Assembly (NCBI GenBank): GCA_029747585.1
Contig: JAPEVF010000344.1
Coordinates: forward strand, 1-47,446
Direction: 5' to 3'
DNA: 47,446 bases
Source of the DNA: Pleurotus djamor
Taxonomy: Eukaryota > Basidiomycota > Agaricomycetes > Agaricales > Pleurotaceae
Below, piece by piece: positions 34,082 to 43,318 of this stretch (position 1 is its first letter; every line of letters starts with the position of its first letter). The position numbers and the translations under genes are program-made. A model generated the notes under the pieces. It was given only the letters and a program-made list of their open reading frames with translations, was not told where the DNA came from and did no database searches.

Positions 34082-35731
34082 CTCCAAACGTCCGGCAACG
34101 TGCTAGTGACATTTCCCCTACCGCCAATGAGCCAGACACCCAGTTTTACGTGCCTGTTCGTGAGTCGTTCCTCATGTTACAGTACTTATGATCCATTGAA
34201 TCTCCTTTAAGCCCGCACAGCGCTCACTCGCATCGGTTTTCGACTGGTGGTCACGCGCTAAAACCGATTATATTCAGACTGCAGTCGCCAGACACTTGTA
34301 TCTTTTCCCTATCCGTGTATATGACACCGAAACCAACTCTTTCGTTACTCGAGGCCAAGTGCGAAATCTTGTCATGTCCTTACTTACAGAACCTCTCCAA
34401 TATGTGCACGAGGGTAATCTAGAGGCTCTCAAGCCTCAAGTTGACGTACTCATCGAGCTTTACACTCAATTTGCCATCATCTCACACACATGGGACTCGA
34501 CCGAGCTCTCGTACAAGGCAGTCATGGAAGGCCGTCAATGTCTCGATGACGATCCGAAGTTCACGGGACTTTGTAAAACGGCAATAGCCTACAAATGCCG
34601 GTATATCTGGATGGACTCCGTCTGTATCGACAAGTCGAGCAGCAGCGAGCTAGATGAGTCCATCAGCTCCATGTTTACGTGGTACCAGAATGCCTATGTA
34701 TGTTTTGTATACCTCCCCGACACGGATGCCCATGGGTTTCTACACAGCCGATGGCTCGCTCGTGGATGGACGTTACAAGAACTCTTGGCGTCTCGACGGA
34801 TCGTCTTCTTCAAAGCGGACTGGAGTAGGCTGTACCCTGAAATGTCGCGTCGGGAGAGACGTTTCCGTGGATTCGACCTTATAAAGGGATCAGAGGAAGA
34901 CAGACATATCTCATGCATCCGAGGATATGCTTGCTATGCAAGTGGTACGTTCGAATTGACTGCTCCCTTGTGACGCTGATACGGACTCATCTAGGCATCT
35001 CAAGCTCAGATCTACGCAACTATGAGCCCTCAGCGCAAAATGCTCGGAGGGTATTCACATATATGAATGGTCGATCAACCACGGTTCCTGAAGACTCTGC
35101 GTACTGTCTACTGGGCCTGCTGGGAATTGTCCTTCATATTTCATATGGAGAAGGAGAAGACCAGGCTCTCTACCGTCTACAAGTAGCTTGCGCAGAGCGA
35201 AGCAACGACCGTAGCATATTCTTCTCTGAACCTCGAGAAACATCAAGATTCAATTCCATGCTCCCCCGAACTCCATTCCTCGATCTGCCTCTTCTAGAAC
35301 CCTGTTGTTCCGCCGGCTCAGATGAGTCCCTCAGTGACAGGCGTCTCTGGACCCACATCAACGTCTCCCGTGATCATGTCGACCACACTTTCGCGTTCAC
35401 TAACGGTGGCCTTCGAATTTCCATGATACTGCACGATTGCACTCGGTTATCAACAACGAAGTTCTTTCTGAACGGCCTTTCCAATACCAAATTTTGTGTT
35501 CAGGATGTCACAAGAAATCTGCCCTCCCCTCCGCAATTTAAACTCGCTGTGATTGGGACATATGGCTGTGATCTTCCCGGTCATTCTAGAGCTTTTGTGA
35601 TGGTACTTCACAAATGCGGTCCCAAGAACATCCCTCAATATCGTCGGGTTTCGGGAAAGGTCTTTCACGAAGACCTACCATCAACGGAATCGCTGCTTTC
35701 GCGCGCTCCAGAGACAGTATACATTGTGTAA
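34082..35731 (+). CDS. HET-domain protein, copy E
   Basis: Exons 34082-34159 (26 residues), 34212-34944 and 34995-35731; joins are phase 0 then phase 1 (GTACGT..CTAG, 50 bp). HET motifs: FAIISHTWDSTELSY (AIISHTW ~114), CRYIWMDSVCIDKSSSSELD, RGWTLQELLASRRIVFF. The C-terminal domain has VPEDSAYCLLGLLGIVL, FAFTNGGLRIS and ends ETVYIV. It is the most diverged copy, with an extra DWWSRAKTDYIQTAVARH stretch fused before FPIRVYD where others have an intron. The start codon is unresolved: an ATG exon upstream is expected by analogy, with 33803-33835 as one candidate. Both main exons are open and in frame. Confidence 0.83.
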
Positions 35732-36061
35732 TTTGCGGTGGGCTTCCCGTTTTGATATCGTGCGAGAAATATCCTGATGTTCGAAGCAATGTGCTTGTAA
35801 TCATCCTGGGAGCGTAGCTGTGGCAGTAGTGCGCACAGGACGCAAGGTCAATCAAAGACGATGAATCATGACACATTTGGTATAAAGCTGTTAAGTCTGC
35901 GAATAGAAAAGTAGGCCAATAGTAGTGATGGAATACAACCAACCATTTCGTATTGGAGGACGCAAACAGAACACAATGAGTGCTACGAGAGACGCGATGT
36001 ATGTAGCTGAACGGGAGAGAAGTACTGCCCCATATCCGAGGTAAACACGCCTACTGCTGTG

Positions 36062-36702
36062 TCAAGCACCTTGCTCACGGTCGTCAATATTGCCTGGATC
36101 TACATCCCACAGATGGAGACCACCATTGTATGCTCCAGATACTAGTCGTTTTCCATTGGCAGAGAAAGCAAGTGACTCGATGCGGGAGTCAATATTGAAA
36201 TGCCACACCAAGCGTTCCCATGTCTCGCAGTCCCAACACTGTATCTCCCCATCGATACTCCCAGTGGCGAGTACCTTTCCATCCGGTCGGAAAGCCATAC
36301 ACACCACTTTATCATGATGGGTCTCGAAACCGTCAGCGAATCTCTGTTCGCCAGCATCCCAAACCTCCACACTTCCCGTAGTGAAGTCTCCATTAGCCCC
36401 GCCAATGACTAGTTGATCTTTAGTAGGACTCCAGGCAAGGTCGAGAACCCGGTCCTGAGAGCTGTTCAGCTCGCGAATCCTGCAATCTACAGAGTTCCAC
36501 ACTTTCACAGTGGATATGCCATGACGGAATGCCAGCCAACAGCCGTCCCGCGAGACAGCAATATGTCGTATGATGTCGTCGCCACCTTTGAAAGCGCTTG
36601 ATATGCTCCATTGATTGTCCTCTGAACAGGTCCAAACAGTAATCCATTGGTTCCGATCCCCTGAAACCAAGATTCGGTGATTGTAGGATACGCCACCTTA
36701 GG
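36062..36702 (-). pseudogene. WD40-repeat protein, N-terminally truncated
   Basis: A minus-strand frame of about 210 codons ending at 36062 encodes four to five WD40 blades: ITVW, VKVWN, VEVWD, IQCWD and LHLWD ends, preceded by SRDG, SPTKDQLVIGG, RPDGKVLATGS and SANGKRLVSGA strands. WD40 propellers usually have seven blades, so the N-terminal part is missing. The frame closes at a stop just upstream of 36700, within about 10 bp of the hairpin-rich edge of the KDZ element, so that element probably removed or displaced the 5' end. In fungi WD40 repeats are common tails of STAND/NLR receptors, some with HET domains; these blades are diverged and could equally come from an ordinary WD40 protein. 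It converges with HET-E. Confidence 0.75.
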
Positions 36703-36708
36703 CTGCCG

Positions 36709-36774
36709 GGTTTGGACCCCTTAAAGGTGTAATAGTTTAGTGGGGAATAATACACCTATAAGGGGGTCTAAACC
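36709..36774. repeat. Imperfect terminal hairpin at the left edge of the KDZ element
   Basis: GGTTTGGACCCC-TTAAAGGTGTA (36709-36732) is the inverse of TACACCTATAAGGGGG-TCTAAACC (36751-36774), with two mismatches, one gap and an 18-base loop. A second palindrome, CCTGGGCTCAGCCCAGG, follows at 36773-36789. Confidence 0.85.
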
Positions 36775-37304
36775 TGGGCTCAGCCCAGGGCATTTGGGAG
36801 CACCCAGAAGGCCTGGGTGTACCCAATATGTCACATATATAGTGTCACACTGTGTGGGTGTGCCCAAGGGAGTATTTTGTATGAACTTGGATATATATGG
36901 GAATGTATATGGGTGTACCCAGGCTTGTTTAGAGGTGGTTGGTTGGGGCAGTGGTGGGCATAGGATAGGCGTGGGAGGGTGGATTTCTGGGTACACCCAG
37001 AACATATTGACATCTTTACTATATGGATGGAGGGTGGGGTGGGGGTGTGTTTTGGGTATACCCAAGGATTTTTGGGACCATTTATTGATGCAAAGAGGAC
37101 AGGGTAGGGGTTCATTTTGGGTACACCCAGGCAATATTATGACCTTTTGCCAGTGGATCCAGGGTAGGGGTAGGTGGTGCATGTTGGGTGTACCCAAGAT
37201 GTATTTATACCCTTTACTTATTAATTATGGGTGGTTGAAGAATGGGTGGATTGTGGGTATACCTATTTCATGTGGCTCAAGGCCTGTATACTCCAATATC
37301 AACA

Positions 37305-37475
37305 TCTTCTTCTTTCTTACATTTTTTCCTTTCTATGCTGTCATTGAGGCCAACTCTGGCAGGGTATTAAAGATCTTACTTACTACAGTGTATGCCTTCC
37401 CTCTCAGAATACTATATGTACTTGTATGCTTGGTGCTAAGTGAATTCATAATACTTATTATTGTTAGTATTGATA
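37305..37475 (+). repeat. Element-internal ~190 bp repeat, copy 1 (diverged)
   Basis: CT-rich start, then CCAACTCTGGCAGGGTATTAA and ATCTTACT, similar to the better-matched copies at 37686 and 38246. It lies between arrays of the GGGTATACCC palindrome. Confidence 0.65.
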
Positions 37476-37685
37476 TATTCTCAGGATCTTAAGTAATGAA
37501 GAGGAAAGGGTGTCGAAGAGGGTTGGGTATACCTGCCTTTCAAATATATTGAACCTGGGCATACCCAGAAAATATTAGGCTCTTAATAGGCTCTGGGTAT
37601 ACCCGTCTCTCAAAGTATGTTTGACTTGGGTATACCCAGAATGCATTAAGACCTTTGATAAAAGAGTAAGTTGGCAGCTTGCTCA

Positions 37686-37880
37686 TACCTTCTTATAGCC
37701 TCTACCTTCCTCTTTCACACCTCCTCATCCTTCTTCCTCTATCTTCTCATTAATACCAACTCAGTTGGAGTATTGACAATCTTACTCACAACCAGGTCTA
37801 TCTTCTCTCTTACAACCATTTGTATTTTTATGTGCATGATATTGAATGAATTGATAATGTTTGTCATTGTAACTTACTTA
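37686..37880 (+). repeat. Element-internal ~190 bp repeat, copy 2
   Basis: Shares with copy 3 CTTCTTATAGCCTC, AACTCAGTTGGAGTATTGA, ATCTTACTCA and GAATTGATAATGTTTGTCAT. The two are 560 bp apart, so a larger unit (this segment plus a hairpin block) was duplicated. Confidence 0.85.
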
Positions 37881-38120
37881 GGTCTGATCAGGGTGTTGTA
37901 TATAAATAAACACAGAAAAGNAAAAAGAAAAGGCCTTAATACACCTTGGGTATACCCGCCTCTCAAAGTATATTCAACTTGGGTATACCCAAAGTTTGTT
38001 CAGACCTCAATGCATCCTGGGTATACCCACATCTCTACTATATTGAACTTGGGTATACCCAATGTATATTAAGACCTTAATATATCCTGGGTATACCCGC
38101 CTCTCAAATATATTAAACTT

Positions 38121-38167
38121 GGGTGTACCCAGCACCTGTTAGACCTTAACAGGTGCTGGGTATACCC
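38121..38167. repeat. Near-perfect 21 bp-arm hairpin in the array
   Basis: Arms 38121-38141 and 38147-38167 pair at 20 of 21 positions around the loop GACCT. The inner arm is AGCACCTGTTA/TAACAGGTGCT, different in sequence from the neighbouring hairpins but still complementary. Confidence 0.95.
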
Positions 38168-38245
38168 GTCTCTCAAGTATGTTTGACTTGGGTACACCCA
38201 GGGTACATTGATACCTTTGAGAATTGAGCCATTTCACGACTTTTT

Positions 38246-38440
38246 CATATCTTCTTATAGCCTCCACTTTTCTCTTTCCCACCTTCTGATTTTCCCTTAA
38301 CTATCTTTGCATTGATACTAACTCAGTTGGAGTATTGAAAATCTTACTCAGAACCAAGTCTATCTTTTCTTGTAGGATAACTTGTATTTTTGTATGTGTC
38401 ATATTAAATGAATTGATGATGTTTGTCATGGTTTGTTACT
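38246..38440 (+). repeat. Element-internal ~190 bp repeat, copy 3
   Basis: High similarity to 37686-37880 in the same orientation, followed by another hairpin block (38466-38653). Confidence 0.85.
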
Positions 38441-38758
38441 TTAATATAATCACTACTTTTGACATGGGTATACCCAAAGTCTATTAAGACCTTAATACAT
38501 CCTGGGTATACCCGCCACTTGAGTATATCCAGCTTGGGTATACCCAGAATGTATTGAGACCTCAATAGATCTTGGGTATACCCGCCACTTAAGTATATTG
38601 AACTTGGGTATACCCAAGGCCTATTGAGACCTTCATATGTCTTGGGTATACCTATGATATGTATTGAACCTGGGTATGCCCAAGGCCTATTACTATCCTT
38701 CTATGGGTATGCCCAAGATGTATTGGGGTCCTAATGATCAAGCTATATTAGATGTAAA

Positions 38759-41700
38759 CTATAAAGCATCTTCCACTACAATGTCTTCATCATAACCATT
38801 ATCCTCAAAGTCATCCTCACTCTCAGACAAGTCATCACCACAGTCTTCTTCCACCTCTGCTACTACTTCTTTAACCTGTCTAATGTGAGCATTAGACATC
38901 TCCTCCACTGATGGCCCCCACACAAAGTCCACATCATCAAGGGGAGTGGACGCAAGGTCCCTTTTCCAAACCACACACAGTTCAAGAAGGCGCTCCTTGT
39001 ATAGGTGTAGTTGGTAAAGAATTGGAGCATTCTCATCTAAATATGTAATCAGTAAACGAAATGAGATGATATAGGAATGTTTACTTACCATAGTCTTGAA
39101 GTGATTGAGAGAGGACTTGCCATTCCTTTGCAAACCAATGACGCAAGGCAGTGGCCTCATGTATCAACCGAAGCCTTTCTTCCTCACACCGATCATCAAG
39201 AAGCATTCCAGATATACCATCAATCACTGCTTGGTCACCAAGCCAAGGTGGAATAGGATCGTTATCATGGTCATCAATGAGCCCCGCATCACGCCAGATG
39301 GGATCATCAATGTCCAGGTCAAACAACCCACTCAAAGGCATTTTGTCAGGAACCTTGGCACGGGCCGGCGCTTTCCCCCTGCGAATAAGGCTATTCATCT
39401 CATCAATAAGGGTATTAAACTTCTTGACGGAGGAGAGAATGGCGGGCTCGCGCTTGGAAGCAGCACTTGATGTGTGATGAGAGGCATGTTTATCTGGAGT
39501 TGCAATTAAAACATAGACTTGAGATAACAGTGATATAAATACCTAGGGCCTTGCGATGAGGAGTTCGCTCAAGGGGTTGAAGTTCGAAACGACGTTGGCG
39601 CAAACGCTCCCGTATTCGAGATTTGAGGGCCAGGGCATTCATTCGTGCAGTAAAGAAAGGATTCTTGAGATGACGGTTCAGGACTTGTAGATTATTAACC
39701 CCAAGTTTCTTTTTCCGTGTGGCGATGTCATTTTGGTAGTCCGCAAGCTTTTTACGGAGGTTGGGAAGCTCATCTTCTGCTTCGAAGACTTCATGGTGAG
39801 GAGTTGTCAGGTTGGAGATTTTTGCTTCAGCGTCAGCAATTTGGCGAGTAAGTGAGTCTCGAGCCTTCACCAATCGCAAGATATCAGCTATAGCACGCTC
39901 CCCCAAGGTTTTGTCTTGACGCTGAAGTGGGCGAGTTTGATGGTCAACTTGATGTCCCCACTCAAGTCGGAGAGTGTCATCATCAGGGGTATATTGACCA
40001 AGGAGTTGTGTAGCCTCCTCACGCTTCTTTAACATGTTCGAAAACTTGCGCGCCAGCCACTTTCCCATATGAAGAAGGTTCACATTGGAGTCATGGTGAA
40101 TCTGGGTATCAAGGACGAACATACGGCGATGATGCTAAGGTGGATATATAAGTCTTTAAACTAATGGAAATGTAGNAAAAAACAAACCCCTGATACTCGC
40201 AAACACCCAATGAGACCACTAATCGAGTACCAGAACCGCTCACAACCTTCACCATCAGTCAACCCAAATCCAACAACCTTGCGTGGATGATACGCAATCT
40301 GGCACGGCCATTGATGTCCGAACGCATGAAAGATTGAGATTGCGAAGGAGATACGGGACATGTAGCGATCAAGGAATCCATACTTGACACAACTACGGTG
40401 AAGCTGACAGCCAATATCGTAGAGAACACCAACATGGTAGGTAAGGGGTATGTGTTGGAAGAGGGTCTCGAGTAGAAGTAATGTATAGTGTTGCTTTTCT
40501 CCCGAAGACGACATATTGACCAACCAAAGGACTCGATCATGGCGGCAGAGTAAACCCATGAGGGCCGTGGTGTCAAAGAACTGCGAGCTAGCTTTCTGAC
40601 GGGTGTCATCAGCAGCGGTAAAACTCTTCTCGCAACCAGCGAGGACGGAGTTGGAGATGGGCAGGCCAGCCTCGACAGTGTCTTCTTCATCACTCCCATC
40701 ATCATCAGCGGCGCGTGGCCGTTTGCGTGACCGGGAACCACGGACAGACTCTACATATGCCTCCATGCACCGAGCCTGGACATCGGAGAGAAACACCGAG
40801 GAGGGATGGTTGAGAGGTGGGTCGTGTTCTCGATGACGACGCTTCTGAGTAAAGCAGGCATCTAAACAAACAAGGATGTGTGGGCTACAGAAATAAGTAC
40901 ACAATGTTGAAGCGAGAGGGGGGGGAAGTTACCTTGTAGGAGATGGTCGATTGTTCTCACCACCGAAACAGACAGGACAACGTGCTTGTAGGTACTCAGA
41001 GGGGTGGTCAAGCGGTGGTGGGGTGCCAAATGGAGATTGAACTCCATCGGGTACCTCGTCAATCCCATCAGTTGGCACTACTTCAACAGTTGAAATACTA
41101 AATTAGATCTCCTTAAGACAGCCTCATACCGCCCAGACACGCACCATCATCATTCTCAATGGCTACAGCCAGATGGGGTTCAGCACCACGCAAGGTGTTT
41201 TCAATGAACGCTTGACTTTGAACTTCGAGGCAGTTGAAAAACTGTAAGGCATTTCCGAAACGGCGGCGAAGAGGGTCCTGAGGCAGGCATCAGTGTCAAA
41301 AATGGGAAATTCAGACTGAAACATCGCACCTCGCCTTGTAAGCGGTACCCGCGACGACGGAGGAAATCCTCCAATGCTCGACACCATGCCGTGGTGTTAG
41401 GCGCCAGGTTCACAAATAATTCGGACACAAGTTGAAGAAGGCCGATGTCAACGGCGAGAGTTGGACGAAACGGTGCACAGGGGAAAAGTCCAACCGACAC
41501 AAGCTTTTCTGCCAACGTCGTACAGGTGCAGAGGGGAAACGTGAGCCGTTCGATTACTACAAGAAAGTTCAGTGACTAGGAAAGACAAGCTTCAGCAAAA
41601 CATACCATTCAGTCGGACAACCAGAACACTAAACTCCTCAACATTCAAGCAGTGACACGCTTCGCTGCTGGAAACTCCTGGGGGATCTCGACGGAGACAC

Positions 41701-42089
41701 TCGGTTGTTCGTAAGAGGTTGAAGTAGGGCATGATGAGTGCTGGTATCACTTGGTCCAGCCACGCTCGCCACTGTCGATCTTTCCGTCGTCGGTGTCGGC
41801 TGACAGCGGGAGGGAATTCAGGAGACATCCCGCGCGCATCACCTTGATCAATGGGTTCATCATGATGGGGAGTTTCGGGAGGAGGAGGGGTGGAATGGCG
41901 GTTTGCTGGCAGTGGGATAACTTGCCCGTTTTGGAGGTGGGCTTCAGGGAAGACGCGTCGATGGTTGGTACGGTGGTGATCAGACTTCGGGACAGACTTC
42001 GGGAGAAGACCTAGTGCGTCTCGTGTGTGATCTTGTCGCTGAGCACCCTGACGCGCAGCCTGAAACGAATCATTAGACCCATGGGCCAT
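38759..42089 (-). CDS. KDZ transposase
   Basis: Eight minus-strand exons: 42089-41606, 41556-41330, 41277-~41146, 41077-40933, 40884-40188, 40134-39543, 39493-39089, 39036-38759 (about 985 aa). Most joins agree in phase; the exon 3-4 join is uncertain by one base. From the N-terminus: a basic RHRRRKDRQW segment, CxC cysteine motifs (CHC, CTC), LVSVGLFPCAP and NTTAWC, then ARCPVCFGG. The DDE core has VCLDACFTQKRR (Asp codon 40862-40860), LYDIGCQLH (Asp codon 40418-40416) and GEGCERFWYSISGL, so the catalytic residues are present. A charged helical tail with WFAKEW and an acidic C-terminus follows. The start ATG at 42089 is the first in a frame leading into the conserved region; an upstream non-coding exon is possible. 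No inactivating mutation is evident; an undetermined base at 40176 is intronic. Confidence 0.9.
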
Positions 42090-42501
42090 GGATTGTGACT
42101 GTAACTCACCTATGCATGTTGGAAGAAGATAGGGAGCAAAAAGAGACTGCAAAGTCAGCAGAGCCTGTCATTAAACACTCATGAAGGACTAACCTGGGTA
42201 AACCAAATGTTGCAAGCATCGAAAGCGATGGGTTGGAGGTGCGTACAGGAGAGGAGTCAGTTGGAAGAAAATAACCAGAAATCAGTGACATACCTAGACA
42301 GGCAAAGAACCAGCATGGGGCAGCAAGTCAAAGCAAGAGAAAATTAGTACGAATCATAGAAAAACGACAAAAACAGGATATAGTGAGGGAAAAGACTCAC
42401 CCTCGCGATTGTGGCACGCGACATGGACGTGAAAAAGGGTAGCAGCCGTGAAAAAAAAGCTCGAAATAGGCGTCTATCAACCGATAACACGTCTACCCGC
42501 T

Positions 42502-42517
42502 GTGAACGACCGTTCAC
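42502..42517. promoter_or_regulatory. Dyad GTGAAC-N4-GTTCAC, site 1
   Basis: GTGAACGACCGTTCAC. The symmetry extends outward as CCGCTG..CAGCGG with one bulged base (42498-42524). It may be a binding site for a dimeric regulator or a transposon feature; the sequence does not decide. Confidence 0.5.
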
Positions 42518-42894
42518 CAGCGGTAGGAGCGAGGGAAGGAGGTAAAGATGGCAGGGGGGGAGAGGTCGAGGAGGAAACCGCGACCAAGTACAATTCTAAC
42601 TCCGAACCTCAACCAAGCGCACGTTGAGCGCCCAGGACTTTACCGACTGAGTTCCAATCCGCCACGCTCGGAGTGACATAAATCCAAGCGCCGACTGAAT
42701 AGACTTGATCCAATTGTTGATCGAGTGCGTGGGTAAGAACCCAGCGTGGGTACACCCAGCCACGTCACACCTTTCTGCTTTTCCCCCCAACCACCACCAC
42801 CACAGCCCGCCGCCGTTGTCGCCGTTGTCGACGTTCGTCCATTCGCAAGAGCCCCTCAACTCCCGTGGATTCCCTCTTCCTTGGTTGCCTGCCG

Positions 42895-42910
42895 GTGAAC
42901 GGTTGTTCAC
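42895..42910. promoter_or_regulatory. Dyad GTGAAC-N4-GTTCAC, site 2
   Basis: GTGAACGGTTGTTCAC, with outward symmetry GCCG/CGGC and one bulge. It lies about 420 bp upstream of the next gene's start. Confidence 0.5.
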
Positions 42911-42923
42911 GGCCTAGGACACG

Positions 42924-42939
42924 GTGAACGGTTGTTCAC
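42924..42939. promoter_or_regulatory. Dyad GTGAAC-N4-GTTCAC, site 3
   Basis: Exact repeat of site 2, starting 29 bp after it, flanked by CAC and GTG. The 29 bp start-to-start spacing is close to three helical turns. Confidence 0.5.
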
Positions 42940-43318
42940 GTGCTCTAGTAGTGCTCCCCCCCGAATTCGTCGTTCAGCAAGACACGTCTTCGCACCTAAT
43001 TAGCCTACGGTACTGTCGAGCCAACACATTCGCATCCGTCTCGGTTGAAATCTGCTTGAAGGTAAGCCATATATCTCAGAGATCAGTCTTAGCGCCCGCT
43101 CATGTCGTTGTCCATCTACCCTATCCCCCAGATAACTGCCTTGTTCCCCTCCGATCGACTCCGATCTATACATCTCGTATTCCCAACGCCTCTTCCTCTC
43201 CATACAAAGGTATAATCCCTTGTTGATGCTTATGGATCGTTACCGATTCCTGATTGATCTCCCTCAGCACGCAGCATCCGCTCTCTTGCCTCCCCCAATC
43301 CCATCTTCCTCTGTCACG

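Larger units (their letters stand above)
36800..38715. repeat. Array of GGGTATACCC palindromes forming covarying hairpins
   Basis: At least 14 exact copies of the perfect palindrome GGGTATACCC (at 37064, 37595, 37628, 37948, 37981, 38019, 38051, 38089, 38158, 38466, 38504, 38536, 38574, 38606) plus variants such as GGGTGTACCC (38121) and GGGTACACCC (38190). In the main blocks, spacing alternates 32 and 38 bp (70 bp period). Each 38 bp pair encloses a second inverted repeat, e.g. TATTAAG-AC-CTTAATA, making ~48 bp hairpins. Long open frames through the region are translations of the repeat and not genes. One undetermined base is at 37921. Confidence 0.95.
36709..42760 (-). mobile_element. KDZ-class DNA transposon, approximate limits
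   Basis: Contains a KDZ transposase gene (38759-42089) flanked by GGGTATACCC-family repeats. The left limit is set by a 66 bp imperfect hairpin that follows the broken WD40 frame. The right limit is set by the last recognisable repeat, TGGGTACACCCA at 42747-42758. I could not recognise a matching terminal inverted repeat pair or target-site duplication, so both limits are estimates. KDZ elements are known from fungal genomes, where expansions co-occur with TET/JBP genes; no such gene is in this window. Confidence 0.75.
42090..43318. promoter_or_regulatory. Divergent intergenic region between KDZ transposase and the 43319 gene
   Basis: About 1.2 kb with no convincing gene. It includes the 5' side of the KDZ gene, a last GGGTACACCC repeat (42748-42757), a (CCA)n-like tract near 42790 and three GTGAAC-N4-GTTCAC dyads. 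Confidence 0.55.

Noticed and set aside
36740..37492. 250-codon plus-strand open frame rich in Gly/Trp
   Set aside because: It runs through the GGGTATACCC repeats and their variants; the peptide is a translation of the repeat, without a domain or splice support.
36800..38715. CRISPR-like or telomere-like array
   Set aside because: Regular spacing suggested it, but repeats are palindromic, spacers are related to one another, the host is eukaryotic, and the G-runs are interrupted by TATA, unlike telomere repeats.
36709..42760. Helitron ends
   Set aside because: A hairpin near an edge is Helitron-like, but there is no Rep/helicase gene, and a KDZ transposase is present instead.
42596..42910. 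104-codon minus-strand frame upstream of the 43319 gene
   Set aside because: Low-complexity Gly/Trp translation of a (CCA)n tract and dyads; no support for a gene.
43254..43318. Upstream start for the 43319 gene giving 753 codons without introns
   Set aside because: The open frame runs through two clear introns (GTAAGT..TTAG and GTATGT..TCAG); splicing gives a better N-terminus starting MPSLRDQ.
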